Part shown: positions 9,637 to 19,466 of the stretch, piece by piece | Layout: the number at the start of each line of letters is the position of its first letter | Position numbering within the stretch: the first letter of the stretch is position 1 | Assembly (NCBI RefSeq): GCF_001544475.1 | Contig: NZ_FCNW02000001.1 | Location: forward strand, 1-64,000 | DNA from: Caballeronia humi | Lineage (GTDB): Bacteria; Pseudomonadota; Gammaproteobacteria; Burkholderiales; Burkholderiaceae | Reading direction: 5' to 3' | Length of the DNA: 64,000 nt | The notes under the pieces: model-generated | Told to the model about the DNA's origin: nothing | What the model saw: the letters and a program-made list of their open reading frames with translations, nothing else | Database searches by the model: none | Translations under genes and position numbers: made by a program

Positions 9637-11748
9637 ATGAGTTTTCTCTCCACGCATCCCGAACTCGCCTTCCCTTCTGCAAGCGAAGGCGATCCGTTCA
9701 TCGCCCTCGAAGCGCTCGATGACGCGCAGGTCGACGCCTGGATCGGCGCACAGAATCAGCGCACGATGAACGCGTTCGGCCACACGCCCGACGCCGATGC
9801 GCTGACCGCACGGCTCGCGAAGGCGTACACGTCGAAGGACCGCATCGTCACCTGCTCGCGCTACGGCGACTGGGGCTACAACACCTGGCAGGACGACGAG
9901 CATCCGCTCGGCATCACGCGCCGCACGCCGTGGAGCGCCTGGCTCGCGGGCAAGCCGGAGTGGCAAACCGTGCTCGACGTCGATGCGCTCGATCTCAACA
10001 ACGTCGAAGGCGACGACACCCGCTGGGCGCTGCACGGCTTCGACATGCTCTACCCCACCTGGGACCGCGCGCTCGTGAGCCTGTCGCCGGGCGGCTCGGA
10101 CGCGTGCATCGTGCGCGAGTTCGATGTCGAAGCGCGAGCGTTCGTCGCGGGCGGCTTCGAGTTGCCCGATGTCGGCAAGCACGGCATTTCGTGGATCGAT
10201 CGCGATACGGTGTACGTCGGCTGGGACGATAGCGCGCATACGAAGAAGCCTGCGCTTACCACTTCCGGGTTTCCGCGCGAGGCACGCCGCTGGTCACGCG
10301 GCACGCCGCTCGCTCAAGCGCCCGTCGTGTTCGAGGGCAAGCGGCGCGATGTGTCGGCGGGTGCGGACTACGATCCTCTGGAGAAGCTTCACTTCGCGTC
10401 GCGTGCGGTGACGTTCTACGAGACGATGCAGTACTGGCTCGACGAGACGACGGGCGAGTGGCGCCAGTACGACGTACCGCTGCACGCCGAGATCGAGCAC
10501 TGGAACGGCTGGTTCTTCGTCACGCCGCGCGAGGACTGGACCGTTGCGGGCACGCGTTACGCGAGCGGGTCGCTGCTTGTGATGCGGCGCGACGCGTTTC
10601 TCGACGGAGCGCGCGATTTCACCGTGCTCTTCAAGCCGTCGGGGCGGCGCGTGCTTGCGGACATCGACTTCACGAAGCAGTGGCTGATCGTCTCGCAAAT
10701 GGACGACGGCGAGCCGCGCATCGCGCTTTGGCGCCCGCCTGCGCAAGCCGAAGCGTTGTGGGACACGCGTGATTTCGCGCTGCCGACGGCAAGCCAGTCG
10801 TATCTCGATTCGATCGATTCGGAGCGCGACGATACGGTGCTCATCCACGTCGAGCATTTTTTGACACCGCCGTCGCTGTATTTCGCGGATCTTGCTGATG
10901 GCGCCATCGATGAGCCGTGGCAACTGCTCGCGCAGCTTCCCGCGCAGTTCGACGCGACGGGGCTTTCGGCCGTGCGTCGTCACGCCCGCGCGCCCGATGG
11001 CGTCGAGATTCCGTACTGGCTGATCGGCCGCGAGGCGAATCTCGCGGGGAGCGCCGCGCCGTGCCTGTTGTACGGCTACGGCGGCTTTGAAGTCGCGCTC
11101 GATCCCCACTACGACGCGACGACCGGCATGGCCTGGCTCGAATCCGGCGGCCTGTTCGCGATCGCGAATATTCGCGGCGGCGGCGAGTTCGGGCCGCTTT
11201 GGCATCAGGCGGCGCAGCGCGAAAAACGCCAGGTCTCGTTCGACGATTTCCTGGCGGTCGCGCAATCGCTGATCGAGTCGGGTGTGACGACGGCGAAGCA
11301 ACTCGCGATCCGCGGCGGCAGCAATGGCGGCCTCCTGACCGGCGCGTGCATGATTCAGCGGCCTGAGTTGTTCGGCGCGGTGCTGTCGGAGGTGCCTCTC
11401 CTCGACATGGCGCGCTTCCACCTGCTACTGCAGGGCGCATCGTGGATCGACGAATACGGCGACCCCGACGATGCCGACGACCTGCGTTTTCTGATGACCT
11501 ATTCGCCGTATCAGAAGGTGCGGGTTGACGCGGTGTATCCGCCAGCCCTGTTCACGTCATCGACGACGGATGACCGCGTGCACCCCGGCCACGCCCGCAA
11601 GATGGCCGCACGGATGCAGACGCAAGGGCATGAAAGGACGTGGTATCTGGAGAACCGGGACGGCGGGCACGGCGCGGGTGTCGAGCCGGAAGCGGTAGCG
11701 CGTGTAGAGGCGACGGCCTTTACGTTCCTGAAGGCGATGGTGGGGTGA
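9637..11748 (+). CDS. Prolyl oligopeptidase family serine peptidase (S9A)
   Basis: 703 residues from the ATG at 9637 (MSFLSTH). A longer frame starts at 9475 but reads through the terminator region, so I rejected it. The N-terminal 400 residues fit a beta-propeller; the C-terminal alpha/beta-hydrolase carries GGSNGG with nucleophile Ser562, Asp645/646 in TDDRVHPGH and His678 in GGHGAG. The enzyme cleaves after proline in small peptides and is probably cytoplasmic, as no signal peptide is seen. Single gene, physiological substrate unknown. Confidence 0.9.
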   Translation: MSFLSTHPELAFPSASEGDPFIALEALDDAQVDAWIGAQNQRTMNAFGHTPDADALTARLAKAYTSKDRIVTCSRYGDWGYNTWQDDEHPLGITRRTPWSAWLAGKPEWQTVLDVDALDLNNVEGDDTRWALHGFDMLYPTWDRALVSLSPGGSDACIVREFDVEARAFVAGGFELPDVGKHGISWIDRDTVYVGWDDSAHTKKPALTTSGFPREARRWSRGTPLAQAPVVFEGKRRDVSAGADYDPLEKLHFASRAVTFYETMQYWLDETTGEWRQYDVPLHAEIEHWNGWFFVTPREDWTVAGTRYASGSLLVMRRDAFLDGARDFTVLFKPSGRRVLADIDFTKQWLIVSQMDDGEPRIALWRPPAQAEALWDTRDFALPTASQSYLDSIDSERDDTVLIHVEHFLTPPSLYFADLADGAIDEPWQLLAQLPAQFDATGLSAVRRHARAPDGVEIPYWLIGREANLAGSAAPCLLYGYGGFEVALDPHYDATTGMAWLESGGLFAIANIRGGGEFGPLWHQAAQREKRQVSFDDFLAVAQSLIESGVTTAKQLAIRGGSNGGLLTGACMIQRPELFGAVLSEVPLLDMARFHLLLQGASWIDEYGDPDDADDLRFLMTYSPYQKVRVDAVYPPALFTSSTTDDRVHPGHARKMAARMQTQGHERTWYLENRDGGHGAGVEPEAVARVEATAFTFLKAMVG

Positions 11749-11869
11749 CTGCGGGTCGCGCTCCGCCACGCGGGGCGTTGATGAGAAGAGTCTTATGCCC
11801 TTGACGGGAAGCACCTCAAACTGACTCGCCTCCCGCCGCGTCGAACGCGCTCGAACTGCCGGGCGTCCG

Positions 11870-13084
11870 TCAGACCGCCCTGACCGGCGTCTCATGCCAC
11901 CGCAACACCAGTGTGCGCCCGGCGAACGTCAGCAACCCGCAGACTCCGATCACGACACCCATTCCGCGCGGCGTTCCGTCGTGGAAAAGCCCCACCGCAA
12001 GCGACGCCGCCGCCCCGAGCGCCAACTGCACCGCCCCAAAAAGCGCCGCCGCCGCGCCCGCGTTATGCGGATAGCGATGCATCAGATCCGTCGTGCAATT
12101 CGCCGACAACAGCCCCACCACGCCGACCACGAAAAACAGGCACACGACGATCGACCACAATCCGCCCCACCCCGTCAGGCAAACGAGCGCCACCGAGAGC
12201 GCCGCGACCACGCTCACGAAAGCGGCGCCCGAAATCATCCTGAGCGACCCCACCCGCCCGACGAGCCGCGTATTGAGCACATTCCCCGAAATGATCCCGA
12301 CGATGTTCAGCCCGAACAGCAAGCCGTAGTGCTGCGGCTGCACATGAAAGTAGTCGATATAGACGAACGGCGTCGCCGTGATGTAAGCGAACATCGACGC
12401 GAACGCCATCCCGCCGCACAGCATATGGCCCCATGTGACGGGATCGGTCAAAAGCCGCCCGTAAGCGGCGAACGAAACCCCGAGCGCCGAACTCGCCCGT
12501 TTCTCGCGCGGCCAGGTTTCGGGCACGCGCAGGAACGCCGTCACCGCGCAGACCGCGCCGAACAGCGTCAACGCCATGAACACGACGCGCCAGCCGCCGA
12601 GCAGCAGCAACTGCCCGCCGATCAGCGGCGCGAGCAGCGGCCCGATCGACGTAACGATGGACAGCATCGAAAGAACGCGGGCGGCGTCGGTGGCTTCGTG
12701 GGCGTCGCGGGCGATCGCGCGCGCGAGCACCGATGCCGCGCCCGCGCCCAGCGCCTGCAGGAAGCGTACGAAGATGAGCGCATCGATCGACAGCGCCGCC
12801 GCGCACGCGATGCTCGCCACCGTATACAACGCGATGCCGCCGAGCAGCACCGGGCGCCGGCCGTAGGCATCGGAGAGCGGGCCGTACAGCAGCATGCCGA
12901 CCGAGAAGCCGCACATGAAGCTCGTGAGCGTGGTTTGCGCAGCGGCGGCGCTCGTGCCGAATGCGGCCGCGAGCGCGGGCAGGCTCGGCAAATACATGTC
13001 GATCGACAGCGGCCCGCACGCGGCGAGCGCGCCGAGCAAAAGGATCAGGCGGGCATCGGGACGGCGCCGCGTGGTTTGGGTCAT
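11870..13084 (-). CDS. Bcr/CflA family drug-resistance MFS exporter
   Basis: 404 residues with about 12 hydrophobic helices. The first helix leads into PLSIDMYLPSLPALA, the hallmark of Bcr/CflA exporters. The major-facilitator loop LYGPLSDAYGRRPVLL follows helix 2. It is a proton-coupled drug exporter of the inner membrane; its specificity cannot be read from sequence. It stands alone and converges with the peptidase gene, with about 120 nt between. Confidence 0.9.
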   Translation of the reverse strand: MTQTTRRRPDARLILLLGALAACGPLSIDMYLPSLPALAAAFGTSAAAAQTTLTSFMCGFSVGMLLYGPLSDAYGRRPVLLGGIALYTVASIACAAALSIDALIFVRFLQALGAGAASVLARAIARDAHEATDAARVLSMLSIVTSIGPLLAPLIGGQLLLLGGWRVVFMALTLFGAVCAVTAFLRVPETWPREKRASSALGVSFAAYGRLLTDPVTWGHMLCGGMAFASMFAYITATPFVYIDYFHVQPQHYGLLFGLNIVGIISGNVLNTRLVGRVGSLRMISGAAFVSVVAALSVALVCLTGWGGLWSIVVCLFFVVGVVGLLSANCTTDLMHRYPHNAGAAAALFGAVQLALGAAASLAVGLFHDGTPRGMGVVIGVCGLLTFAGRTLVLRWHETPVRAV

Positions 13085-13205
13085 GGGAATCGGCGGGAGG
13101 CGGTGGGAATGAAGAGGCGATGCTCATTGTACGCGAGGGCTCCCGGTCATCCGGCCCCTGATCCGGTAAGCTGTTTCGATCCTCAGAGTCACAAAATCCA
13201 CCCGA

Positions 13206-13712
13206 ATGACCGCCTTTCTTCTCATCTGGAGCCCGAAAAAGTGGCCGTGGCCCGAGTTGCCGGATATCGCGCGCCGGGTCGCCGCGGGCGAAGCCGTCAC
13301 CGATGCCTGGGGCTGCGGCACCTCGCGCAGCCTCCTGCCCGGCGACCGCGTGTTCGTGCATCGCGTGGCGCAGGAGCCGAAGGGCGTGTTCGCGTCCGGT
13401 TACGTGACGCGTGCACCATACGAAGTGCCCGACGCCACTAAAAAGCGCGGCTTTCGGCTGTGCATCGACTTGGTATACGACTGGCTCATCGATGCGCACG
13501 ATAGCGTCGTCGTGACGCGCGACGAATTGCGCGCGCATCCATTTTCCGTGCAGACGTGGGACGCGCAAAGCTCCGGCACCGCCATCAAGCCGATGGCCGA
13601 AGGCGCGCTCGAAAAGCTCTGGACCGCGCGCACCGGCAGGCGCTCGCGGCCACCGCCATCGGCCGTCACGTCCCCGCCCGTTTCAGGCGACTCCGGTACA
13701 ATTTCATCTTGA
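13206..13712 (+). CDS. Hypothetical protein with EVE/PUA-like N-terminal fold
   Basis: 168 residues. It begins [15 protein letters not shown] and contains [22 protein letters not shown]. This pattern resembles the small beta-barrel domains of the EVE/PUA group, sometimes fused to HNH nucleases, but I see no nuclease residues. The last 25 residues are low-complexity (Arg/Pro/Ser). No function is assigned. It lies 85 nt before hemL on the same strand. Confidence 0.7.
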   Translation: MTAFLLIWSPKKWPWPELPDIARRVAAGEAVTDAWGCGTSRSLLPGDRVFVHRVAQEPKGVFASGYVTRAPYEVPDATKKRGFRLCIDLVYDWLIDAHDSVVVTRDELRAHPFSVQTWDAQSSGTAIKPMAEGALEKLWTARTGRRSRPPPSAVTSPPVSGDSGTISS

Positions 13713-13797
13713 TTTGTGCTGTTGCACCGCGCGTCGATCGGACGATTCTCATTGGCGCGCAGTGCTCGGCATCCACTTCCAGCGCAGGCCCTCATCC

Positions 13798-15081
13798 ATG
13801 TCCAAGAATCAAGCTCTCTTCGATCGCGCCCAGCAGACCATCCCCGGCGGCGTGAATTCGCCGGTGCGCGCGTTCCGCTCGGTCGGCGGCACGCCGCGCT
13901 TCATCGAGCGCGCGCAGGGCCCGTATTTCTGGGACGCCGACGGCAAGCGCTACATCGACTACATCGGCTCCTGGGGCCCGATGATCCTCGGCCACGTCCA
14001 TGCCGAAGTGCTCGACGCCGTGCAGCGCGTGCTCGGCAACGGCTTCTCGTTCGGCGCGCCGACCGAGGCTGAAATCGAGATCGCGGAGGAAATCTGCAAG
14101 CTGGTGCCGTCGATCGAGCAGGTGCGCATGGTGTCGAGCGGCACCGAAGCGACGATGAGCGCGCTGCGTCTCGCGCGCGGCTTCACTGGCCGCAGCCGCA
14201 TCGTCAAATTCGAAGGCTGCTATCACGGTCACGCCGACAGCCTGCTCGTCAAGGCGGGCTCGGGGCTGCTGACGTTCGGCAATCCGACCTCGGCCGGCGT
14301 CCCCGCCGACATCGCGAAGCACACCACCGTCCTCGAATACAACAACGTCGAGCAGTTGAACGAGGCGTTCGCGGCGTTCGGCGGCGAGATCGCGTCGGTG
14401 ATCGTGGAGCCGGTCGCGGGCAACATGAACCTCGTGCGCGCGACGCCCGAGTTCCTGCAGGCGTTGCGCGATCGCTGCAGCGACTACGGCGCGGTGCTGA
14501 TTTTCGACGAAGTGATGTGCGGATTCCGCGTGGCGCTCGGCGGCGCGCAGGCGCTCTACGGCGTGAAGCCGGACCTGACGTGCCTCGGCAAGGTGATCGG
14601 CGGCGGCATGCCGGCAGCCGCGTTCGGCGGACGGCGCGACATCATGGCGCATCTCGCGCCGACCGGCGGCGTCTATCAGGCGGGCACGCTCTCGGGCAAT
14701 CCGATTGCGGTCGCCGCTGGCCTCAAGACGCTGCAACTGATCCAGAAGCCGGGTTTCCACGACCAGCTCGCAAAGCAGACGAAGCGCCTCACCGACGGCC
14801 TCACCGCCGCCGCGCGCGAGGCAAAGGTGCCGTTCGTCGCGGATGCGCTCGGCGGCATGTTCGGCCTCTATTTCGCCGACAAGATCCCCGCGAGCTTCGC
14901 CGAAGTCACGCAAGGCGATACAAAGCGCTTCAACGCGTTCTTCCACGCGATGCTCGACGCGGGCGTGTACTTCGCGCCGTCGGCGTATGAGGCGGGTTTC
15001 GTCTCGATCGCCCACGACGACGCCGTGATCGACGCGACGCTCGATGCCGCGCGCGGCGTCTTCGCGCAACTCGCGGCGTAA
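13798..15081 (+). CDS. hemL: Glutamate-1-semialdehyde 2,1-aminomutase
   Basis: 427 residues. It converts glutamate-1-semialdehyde to 5-aminolevulinate for haem synthesis by the C5 pathway. The start is the ATG at 13798 (MSKNQALF), matching the family N-terminus [15 protein letters not shown]. The PLP lysine is Lys265 in CLGKVIGGG, the same number as in E. coli HemL. Other conserved parts are [14 protein letters not shown] and YHGHAD. It is followed after 18 nt by ribD. Confidence 0.96.
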   Translation: MSKNQALFDRAQQTIPGGVNSPVRAFRSVGGTPRFIERAQGPYFWDADGKRYIDYIGSWGPMILGHVHAEVLDAVQRVLGNGFSFGAPTEAEIEIAEEICKLVPSIEQVRMVSSGTEATMSALRLARGFTGRSRIVKFEGCYHGHADSLLVKAGSGLLTFGNPTSAGVPADIAKHTTVLEYNNVEQLNEAFAAFGGEIASVIVEPVAGNMNLVRATPEFLQALRDRCSDYGAVLIFDEVMCGFRVALGGAQALYGVKPDLTCLGKVIGGGMPAAAFGGRRDIMAHLAPTGGVYQAGTLSGNPIAVAAGLKTLQLIQKPGFHDQLAKQTKRLTDGLTAAAREAKVPFVADALGGMFGLYFADKIPASFAEVTQGDTKRFNAFFHAMLDAGVYFAPSAYEAGFVSIAHDDAVIDATLDAARGVFAQLAA

Positions 15082-15099
15082 GCGCGGGCCGCCCGCACG

Positions 15100-16227
15100 A
15101 TGTTCTCCCAGACCGATTTCACCTACATGGAACGCGCGCTGGCGCTCGCCGCACGCGGCATGTATACGACGACGCCGAATCCGCGCGTCGGCTGCGTGCT
15201 GGTCAAGAACGGCGAGGTGATCGGCACGGGTTTCACTCAGCCGGCCGGCCACGATCACGCCGAAGTCCGCGCGCTGAAGGACGCCCGCGCGCGCGGTAAG
15301 GACCCGCGCGGCGCGACCGCCTACGTCACGCTCGAGCCTTGCAGCCACTTCGGCCGCACGCCGCCGTGCGCGTCGGCGCTGATCGACGCGCGCGTCGAGA
15401 AGGTGATCGCGGCGATGGAAGATCCGAATCCGTCGGTCTCGGGACGCGGCCTCGCGATGCTGCGCGACGCCGGCATAGACGTCCGTTGCGGGCTGCTCGC
15501 GAACGAAGCGTATGAGATGAACATCGGATTCGTCTCACGCATGACGCGCCGCCGGCCGTGGGTGCGCATGAAGGTCGCGGCGACGCTCGACGGGCGCACC
15601 GGCCTGCCGACAGGTGAAAGCCAGTGGATCACGGGCGCGGATGCACGCGCCGACGGCCATGCGTGGCGAGCCCGCGCGTGCGCGATCCTGACGGGCATCG
15701 GCACGGTGCGCGAGGACGACCCGCAACTGACGGTGCGCGCCGTCGATACGCCACGTCAGCCGCAACGCGTCCTGATCGACAGCCGGCTCGACGTGCCGCT
15801 CACGGCGAAGCTCCTCGACGGCGCGCCGCTCTGGGTGTTCTGCGGCAAGGACGCCGAGCCGTCGCGCGCGGCGGCGCTGCGCGAGCGCGGGGCCGATCTG
15901 ATCGAGCTCGCGAACGAGCACGGCAAGGTCGATCTGCCGGCGATGCTCGGCGTGCTCGCCGATCGCGGCATCAACGAGTTGCATGTCGAGGCGGGGCACA
16001 AGCTGAACGGGTCGCTGCTGCGCGAGGGCTGCGTCGACGAGCTGCTCGTCTATCTCGCGCCGGGCCTGCTCGGCAACGCGCCCGGCATGTTCGACTTCGC
16101 GCCGCCCACGACGCTCGATGCCCGGCCGCATCTCAAATTTCACCGCATCGATCGTCTCGGCGACGATCTGCGCATCCTGGCGCGCTTCGTCGAGACGCAT
16201 GGCGCGGCGAGCCCGGATATCAATTAG
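15100..16227 (+). CDS. ribD: Riboflavin biosynthesis bifunctional deaminase-reductase
   Basis: 375 residues. The N-terminal deaminase (about 1-150) has the zinc site His53-Ala-Glu55 and Cys81 / Cys90 in PCSHFGRTPPC. The C-terminal reductase (about 155-370) starts at RRRPWVRMKVAATLDGRTG. Two successive steps of the riboflavin pathway are done by one polypeptide. First of the rib genes, 21 nt before ribE. I looked for an FMN riboswitch upstream and saw none. Confidence 0.96.
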   Translation: MFSQTDFTYMERALALAARGMYTTTPNPRVGCVLVKNGEVIGTGFTQPAGHDHAEVRALKDARARGKDPRGATAYVTLEPCSHFGRTPPCASALIDARVEKVIAAMEDPNPSVSGRGLAMLRDAGIDVRCGLLANEAYEMNIGFVSRMTRRRPWVRMKVAATLDGRTGLPTGESQWITGADARADGHAWRARACAILTGIGTVREDDPQLTVRAVDTPRQPQRVLIDSRLDVPLTAKLLDGAPLWVFCGKDAEPSRAAALRERGADLIELANEHGKVDLPAMLGVLADRGINELHVEAGHKLNGSLLREGCVDELLVYLAPGLLGNAPGMFDFAPPTTLDARPHLKFHRIDRLGDDLRILARFVETHGAASPDIN

Positions 16228-16248
16228 ACGATCAGAAGAGGAAGCGCG

Positions 16249-16884
16249 ATGTTTACTGGAATTGTCGCGGCGGTTGGCCGCATCGAAAAAGTGACGCCGC
16301 TCGGCACCGAGCCGGAAGCGGGCGTGCGCCTGACGGTGGCGGCAGGCGGCCTCGATCTCGCCGACGTCGAACTCGGCGACAGCATCTCGATCCAGGGCGC
16401 GTGCATGACCGTGATCGAAAAGTCGGCGGCTTCCTTCGACGTCGACGTATCTCGCGAAAGCCTGAACAAGACGGCTGGCTTGGGTGCGGCGGGCGAGGTC
16501 AATCTCGAAAAAGCGCTGCGCGCGCATGACCGGCTGGGCGGGCATCTGGTGTCCGGACACGTCGACGGATTGGGCGAAGTGACACGCTTCGAGCGCGTCG
16601 GTGAATCGCACGAATTGCGGATTCTCGCTTCACGTGATATCGGCAAGTACCTGGCTTACAAGGGCTCGGTGACGGTCAACGGCGTGAGCCTCACGGTCAA
16701 TACGGTGAACGACCGCCCCGACGGTTGCGAATTCTCGATCAACCTGATCCCGCACACGGTGGAAGTGACGACGCTCAAGGCGCTCGCGGCAGGCACGAAG
16801 GTCAATCTGGAGATCGACCTGATCGCGCGCTATGTCGAGCGGATCCTGAGCGTGTCGGCAACGGGGAACGACGGCAACGCTTGA
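16249..16884 (+). CDS. ribE: Riboflavin synthase, alpha chain
   Basis: 211 residues with the classic MFTGIV start and two lumazine-binding repeats, the second beginning near LGGHLVSGHVDG. It dismutates two 6,7-dimethyl-8-ribityllumazine to riboflavin. Its stop is only 5 nt from the stop of the convergent toxin gene at 16890. Confidence 0.96.
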   Translation: MFTGIVAAVGRIEKVTPLGTEPEAGVRLTVAAGGLDLADVELGDSISIQGACMTVIEKSAASFDVDVSRESLNKTAGLGAAGEVNLEKALRAHDRLGGHLVSGHVDGLGEVTRFERVGESHELRILASRDIGKYLAYKGSVTVNGVSLTVNTVNDRPDGCEFSINLIPHTVEVTTLKALAAGTKVNLEIDLIARYVERILSVSATGNDGNA

Positions 16885-16889
16885 GCACG

Positions 16890-17261
16890 TCAACGGCCGC
16901 TCAGCCAGAGGTGCTCGAAGTCCTCGGAAGTCTGCTTGAAATGACGGATGGATAAGAGCGAGACGACGTCGGCGGTTTGCACATAAAGGATGACGTAATC
17001 CTTGAGCATGTATTCGCGCACGACGCCGTCTTCCAGTGCTCGCCCGGCCAGCAGTTCGCATCTCACGAGAGCGTCGAACGTGTCAGGTTTCGCGTCGAGG
17101 AATGGCCGCCCCATCGAAGGAAAACGCTCGAGCCGCGCGATCGCGACCGTTTCGATCTCTTCGTGCAGGCGATCGTAGCCAGCAGGAAACTGGACCTCGT
17201 CCCAGTACGCTTCGATGGCCGACAGCCTGGCCCTGAAGGTCGCCGTGAGATGCACGCTCAC
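16890..17261 (-). CDS. RelE/ParE-family toxin
   Basis: 123 residues from a GTG at 17261 that overlaps the antitoxin stop as GTGA; a second GTG at 17255 is possible. The C-terminal pattern REYMLKDYVILYVQ followed by VSLLSIRHFKQ is typical of the RelE/ParE fold (last strands plus basic residues). The target (ribosome-bound mRNA or gyrase) cannot be decided. The overlap with a Phd/YefM antitoxin supports the call. The pair is on the opposite strand to the rib genes. Confidence 0.85.
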   Translation of the reverse strand: MSVHLTATFRARLSAIEAYWDEVQFPAGYDRLHEEIETVAIARLERFPSMGRPFLDAKPDTFDALVRCELLAGRALEDGVVREYMLKDYVILYVQTADVVSLLSIRHFKQTSEDFEHLWLSGR

Positions 17262-17572
17262 TGCTCTTCCGATTTTTTCCGAGCCTCCGCGCGACGCTGC
17301 CGGATGCCCGCCATCGCAGTCCTCGCGTCCTCCACGCGGCCTGCCTTGATATCCGCCAGGCCCGCATCGACGTCGGCCAGCAACTCCAGATGGATACGCG
17401 CTCGCTCCATTCGATAATACCTGTCGAGCTTGTCGACGCTGATCATCGCGACGTAGCTTTCGCCGTTTTTCGTGATGATCTTCTCGGCGCCCGCACTCAC
17501 TTCGTCGGCAAGTTCCGAGAGATTCGCGCGCGCCTGCGAGAGCGGGATGATGTCTTTTGCTGAGAAAGCCAT
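17258..17572 (-). CDS. Phd/YefM-family antitoxin
   Basis: 104 residues from the ATG at 17572, with GGAG about 7 nt upstream. The N-terminal segment DIIPLSQARANLSELADEV and the following KIITKNGESYVAMIS are the standard Phd/YefM DNA-binding fold. The C-terminal half is charged and helical, as expected for the toxin-neutralising tail. It overlaps the toxin gene by 4 bp. TGTACA-type repeats upstream at 17594-17611 fit autoregulation. Confidence 0.87.
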   Translation of the reverse strand: MAFSAKDIIPLSQARANLSELADEVSAGAEKIITKNGESYVAMISVDKLDRYYRMERARIHLELLADVDAGLADIKAGRVEDARTAMAGIRQRRAEARKKSEEQ

Positions 17573-17593
17573 GGCTGGCTCCGCGATCTGAAT

Positions 17594-17611
17594 AGTACAT
17601 AACATTGTACA
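17594..17611 (-). promoter_or_regulatory. Putative operator/promoter of the toxin-antitoxin pair
   Basis: AGTACA (17594-17599) and TGTACA (17606-17611) form an imperfect inverted pair about 25 nt before the antitoxin start. TGTACA is the core motif of the E. coli YefM-YoeB operator. On the minus strand TACAAT within the site could serve as the -10 box. Autorepression is inferred. Confidence 0.5.
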
Positions 17612-17756
17612 GAATTCGCGCTGTAGAGTTGACGAGCCCCCAGTATGACGATTCGCTCCCGCGACCAGCACTCGTCCGAATGGCATACGTCTCAGAAAAG
17701 CGGCCCGACCATCGGCGGTGGCGTAAAATACGGCCTTTCCCGTTCCGGACGTCATC

Positions 17757-18914
17757 ATGTCGCTCGCTTCTACCCTCGAGATCATCGCTGAACTCAAAGC
17801 CGGCCGGATGGTGATCCTCGTCGACGAAGAAGACCGCGAAAACGAGGGCGACCTCGTCATCGCCGCCGAATTCGTCACGCCCGAGGCGATCAATTTCATG
17901 GCGCGCTACGGCCGCGGCCTGATATGCCTCACGCTCACGCAGGAACGCTGCCGCCAGCTGAACCTCCCGCCGATGACCCACCGCAACGGCACGCAGTACG
18001 GCACGGCGTTCACGGTCAGCATCGAGGCGGCCGAAGGCGTCACGACCGGCATCTCCGCCAGCGACCGCGCCCGCACGATCGCCGCGGCCGTCGCGCATGA
18101 CGCGCGCGCCGAGCACATCGTCCAGCCGGGCCACGTGTTCCCGATCCAGGCGCAGCCGGGCGGTGTACTCGTGCGCGCGGGCCACACGGAAGCCGGCTGC
18201 GACTTCACCGCGCTCGCGGGCCTGACGCCCGCCGCCGTGATCTGCGAAATCATCAAGGACGACGGCGAGATGGCGCGCCTGCCCGACCTGATCGAATTCG
18301 GCCAGCAGCACGGCCTGAAAATCGGCACGATCGCCGATCTGATCCACTACCGCAGCCGCACGGAATCGATCGTCGAGCGGGTAGCCGAGCGCACGATGCA
18401 GACCGCGCACGGCGCATTTCGCGCGGTGCTGTATCGCGACCAGCCGAGCGGCTCGCCGCACATCGCGCTGGTGCGCGGCACGCCGTCGCCCGATCTGGAA
18501 ACGCCGGTGCGCGTACACGAGCCGCTTTCCGTGCTCGATCTGCTGGAAATCGACTCGTCCACGCACTCCTGGACGCTCGACGCCGCCATGAAGGAAATCG
18601 CGTCGCGCGATCTGGGCGCGATCGTGCTGCTGAATTGCCACGACTCGAAGGAACATCTGGTCGACGTGTTCCAGGCCTTCGACCGCAAAGACAAAGCCGA
18701 TCAGCTGAAGCGCCGTCCGGTCGACTTCAAGACGTACGGCATCGGCGCGCAGATCCTGCGCGAACTGGGCGTCGGCAAGATGCAGGTGCTGTCGAATCCG
18801 CGCAAGCTCGGCAGCATGTCCGGCTATGGCCTCGAAGTGACGGGTTTCATCCCGATGCCGGGCTGCCCCGCCACGTCGGCCGATGCCGCCATCGCTCATC
18901 TGCGCTCGGTTTGA
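17757..18914 (+). CDS. ribB: 3,4-dihydroxy-2-butanone-4-phosphate synthase with degenerate GTP cyclohydrolase II-like domain (RibBX type)
   Basis: 385 residues. The N-terminal domain (about 1-205) is a complete DHBP synthase: DEEDRENEGDLV, the THRNGTQYGTAF segment and HTEAGCDF. The C-terminal domain (about 206-385) resembles GTP cyclohydrolase II in layout and ends with SNPRKLGSMSGYGLEV, but the zinc-binding CxxxxxxxxxxCxC motif is absent; the matching region reads VHEPLSVLDLLEIDSS. It is therefore RibBX-like, active as RibB only, and a separate ribA must exist elsewhere. Upstream is the toxin-antitoxin pair; 48 nt downstream is ribH. Confidence 0.92.
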   Translation: MSLASTLEIIAELKAGRMVILVDEEDRENEGDLVIAAEFVTPEAINFMARYGRGLICLTLTQERCRQLNLPPMTHRNGTQYGTAFTVSIEAAEGVTTGISASDRARTIAAAVAHDARAEHIVQPGHVFPIQAQPGGVLVRAGHTEAGCDFTALAGLTPAAVICEIIKDDGEMARLPDLIEFGQQHGLKIGTIADLIHYRSRTESIVERVAERTMQTAHGAFRAVLYRDQPSGSPHIALVRGTPSPDLETPVRVHEPLSVLDLLEIDSSTHSWTLDAAMKEIASRDLGAIVLLNCHDSKEHLVDVFQAFDRKDKADQLKRRPVDFKTYGIGAQILRELGVGKMQVLSNPRKLGSMSGYGLEVTGFIPMPGCPATSADAAIAHLRSV

Positions 18915-18962
18915 GAAAATCGCGGCGCGACCACACAAACACCCAAAAAACGGACTCAATCA

Positions 18963-19466
18963 ATGGAAATCGGACAATATCAGCCGAATCTCGACGGTGA
19001 CGGACTGCGCGTCGGCATCGTGCAATCGCGCTTCAACGAACCGGTCTGCAACGGCCTCGCCGATGCGTGCATCGAAGAGCTCGAGCGCCTCGGCGTAATC
19101 GGCCAGGACGTGCTGCTCGTCACTGTGCCGGGCGCGCTGGAAATTCCGCTCGCGCTGCAAAAACTCGCCGAATCGGGCCAGTTCGACGCGCTGATCGCGC
19201 TCGGCGCCGTCGTGCGCGGCGAGACTTATCACTTCGAACTCGTGTCAAACGAGAGCGGCGCGGGCATTTCGCGCATCGCGCTCGACTTCGGCACGCCCGT
19301 CGCGAACGCCGTGCTCACGACCGAGAACGACGAGCAGGCCGTCGCCCGCATGACGGAAAAAGGCCGCGACGCGGCGCGCGTGGCGGTGGAAATGGCCAAC
19401 CTTTCGGTGGCGCTGGAGCAACTCGGCGGCGACGACGAAGAAGACGAAGACGAGGACCGCGCATGA
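18963..19466 (+). CDS. ribH: 6,7-dimethyl-8-ribityllumazine synthase
   Basis: 167 residues. Conserved pieces are [26 protein letters not shown] and [14 protein letters not shown] with the catalytic His. It condenses the RibB product with the pyrimidine intermediate. The tail after LGGDD is a run of Asp/Glu, which is not catalytic. Its stop overlaps the nusB start as ATGA. Confidence 0.95.
   Translation: MEIGQYQPNLDGDGLRVGIVQSRFNEPVCNGLADACIEELERLGVIGQDVLLVTVPGALEIPLALQKLAESGQFDALIALGAVVRGETYHFELVSNESGAGISRIALDFGTPVANAVLTTENDEQAVARMTEKGRDAARVAVEMANLSVALEQLGGDDEEDEDEDRA

Noticed and set aside
13713..17756. FMN riboswitch before the rib genes
   Set aside because: None of the conserved RFN elements (such as AGGGCGGGGY...) is present before ribD, ribE or ribBX.
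16890..18959. A 689-codon minus-strand frame that includes the toxin sequence
   Set aside because: Only the last 123 codons form a real protein; the rest is the shadow of ribBX. The toxin start was set at the GTG overlapping the antitoxin stop.
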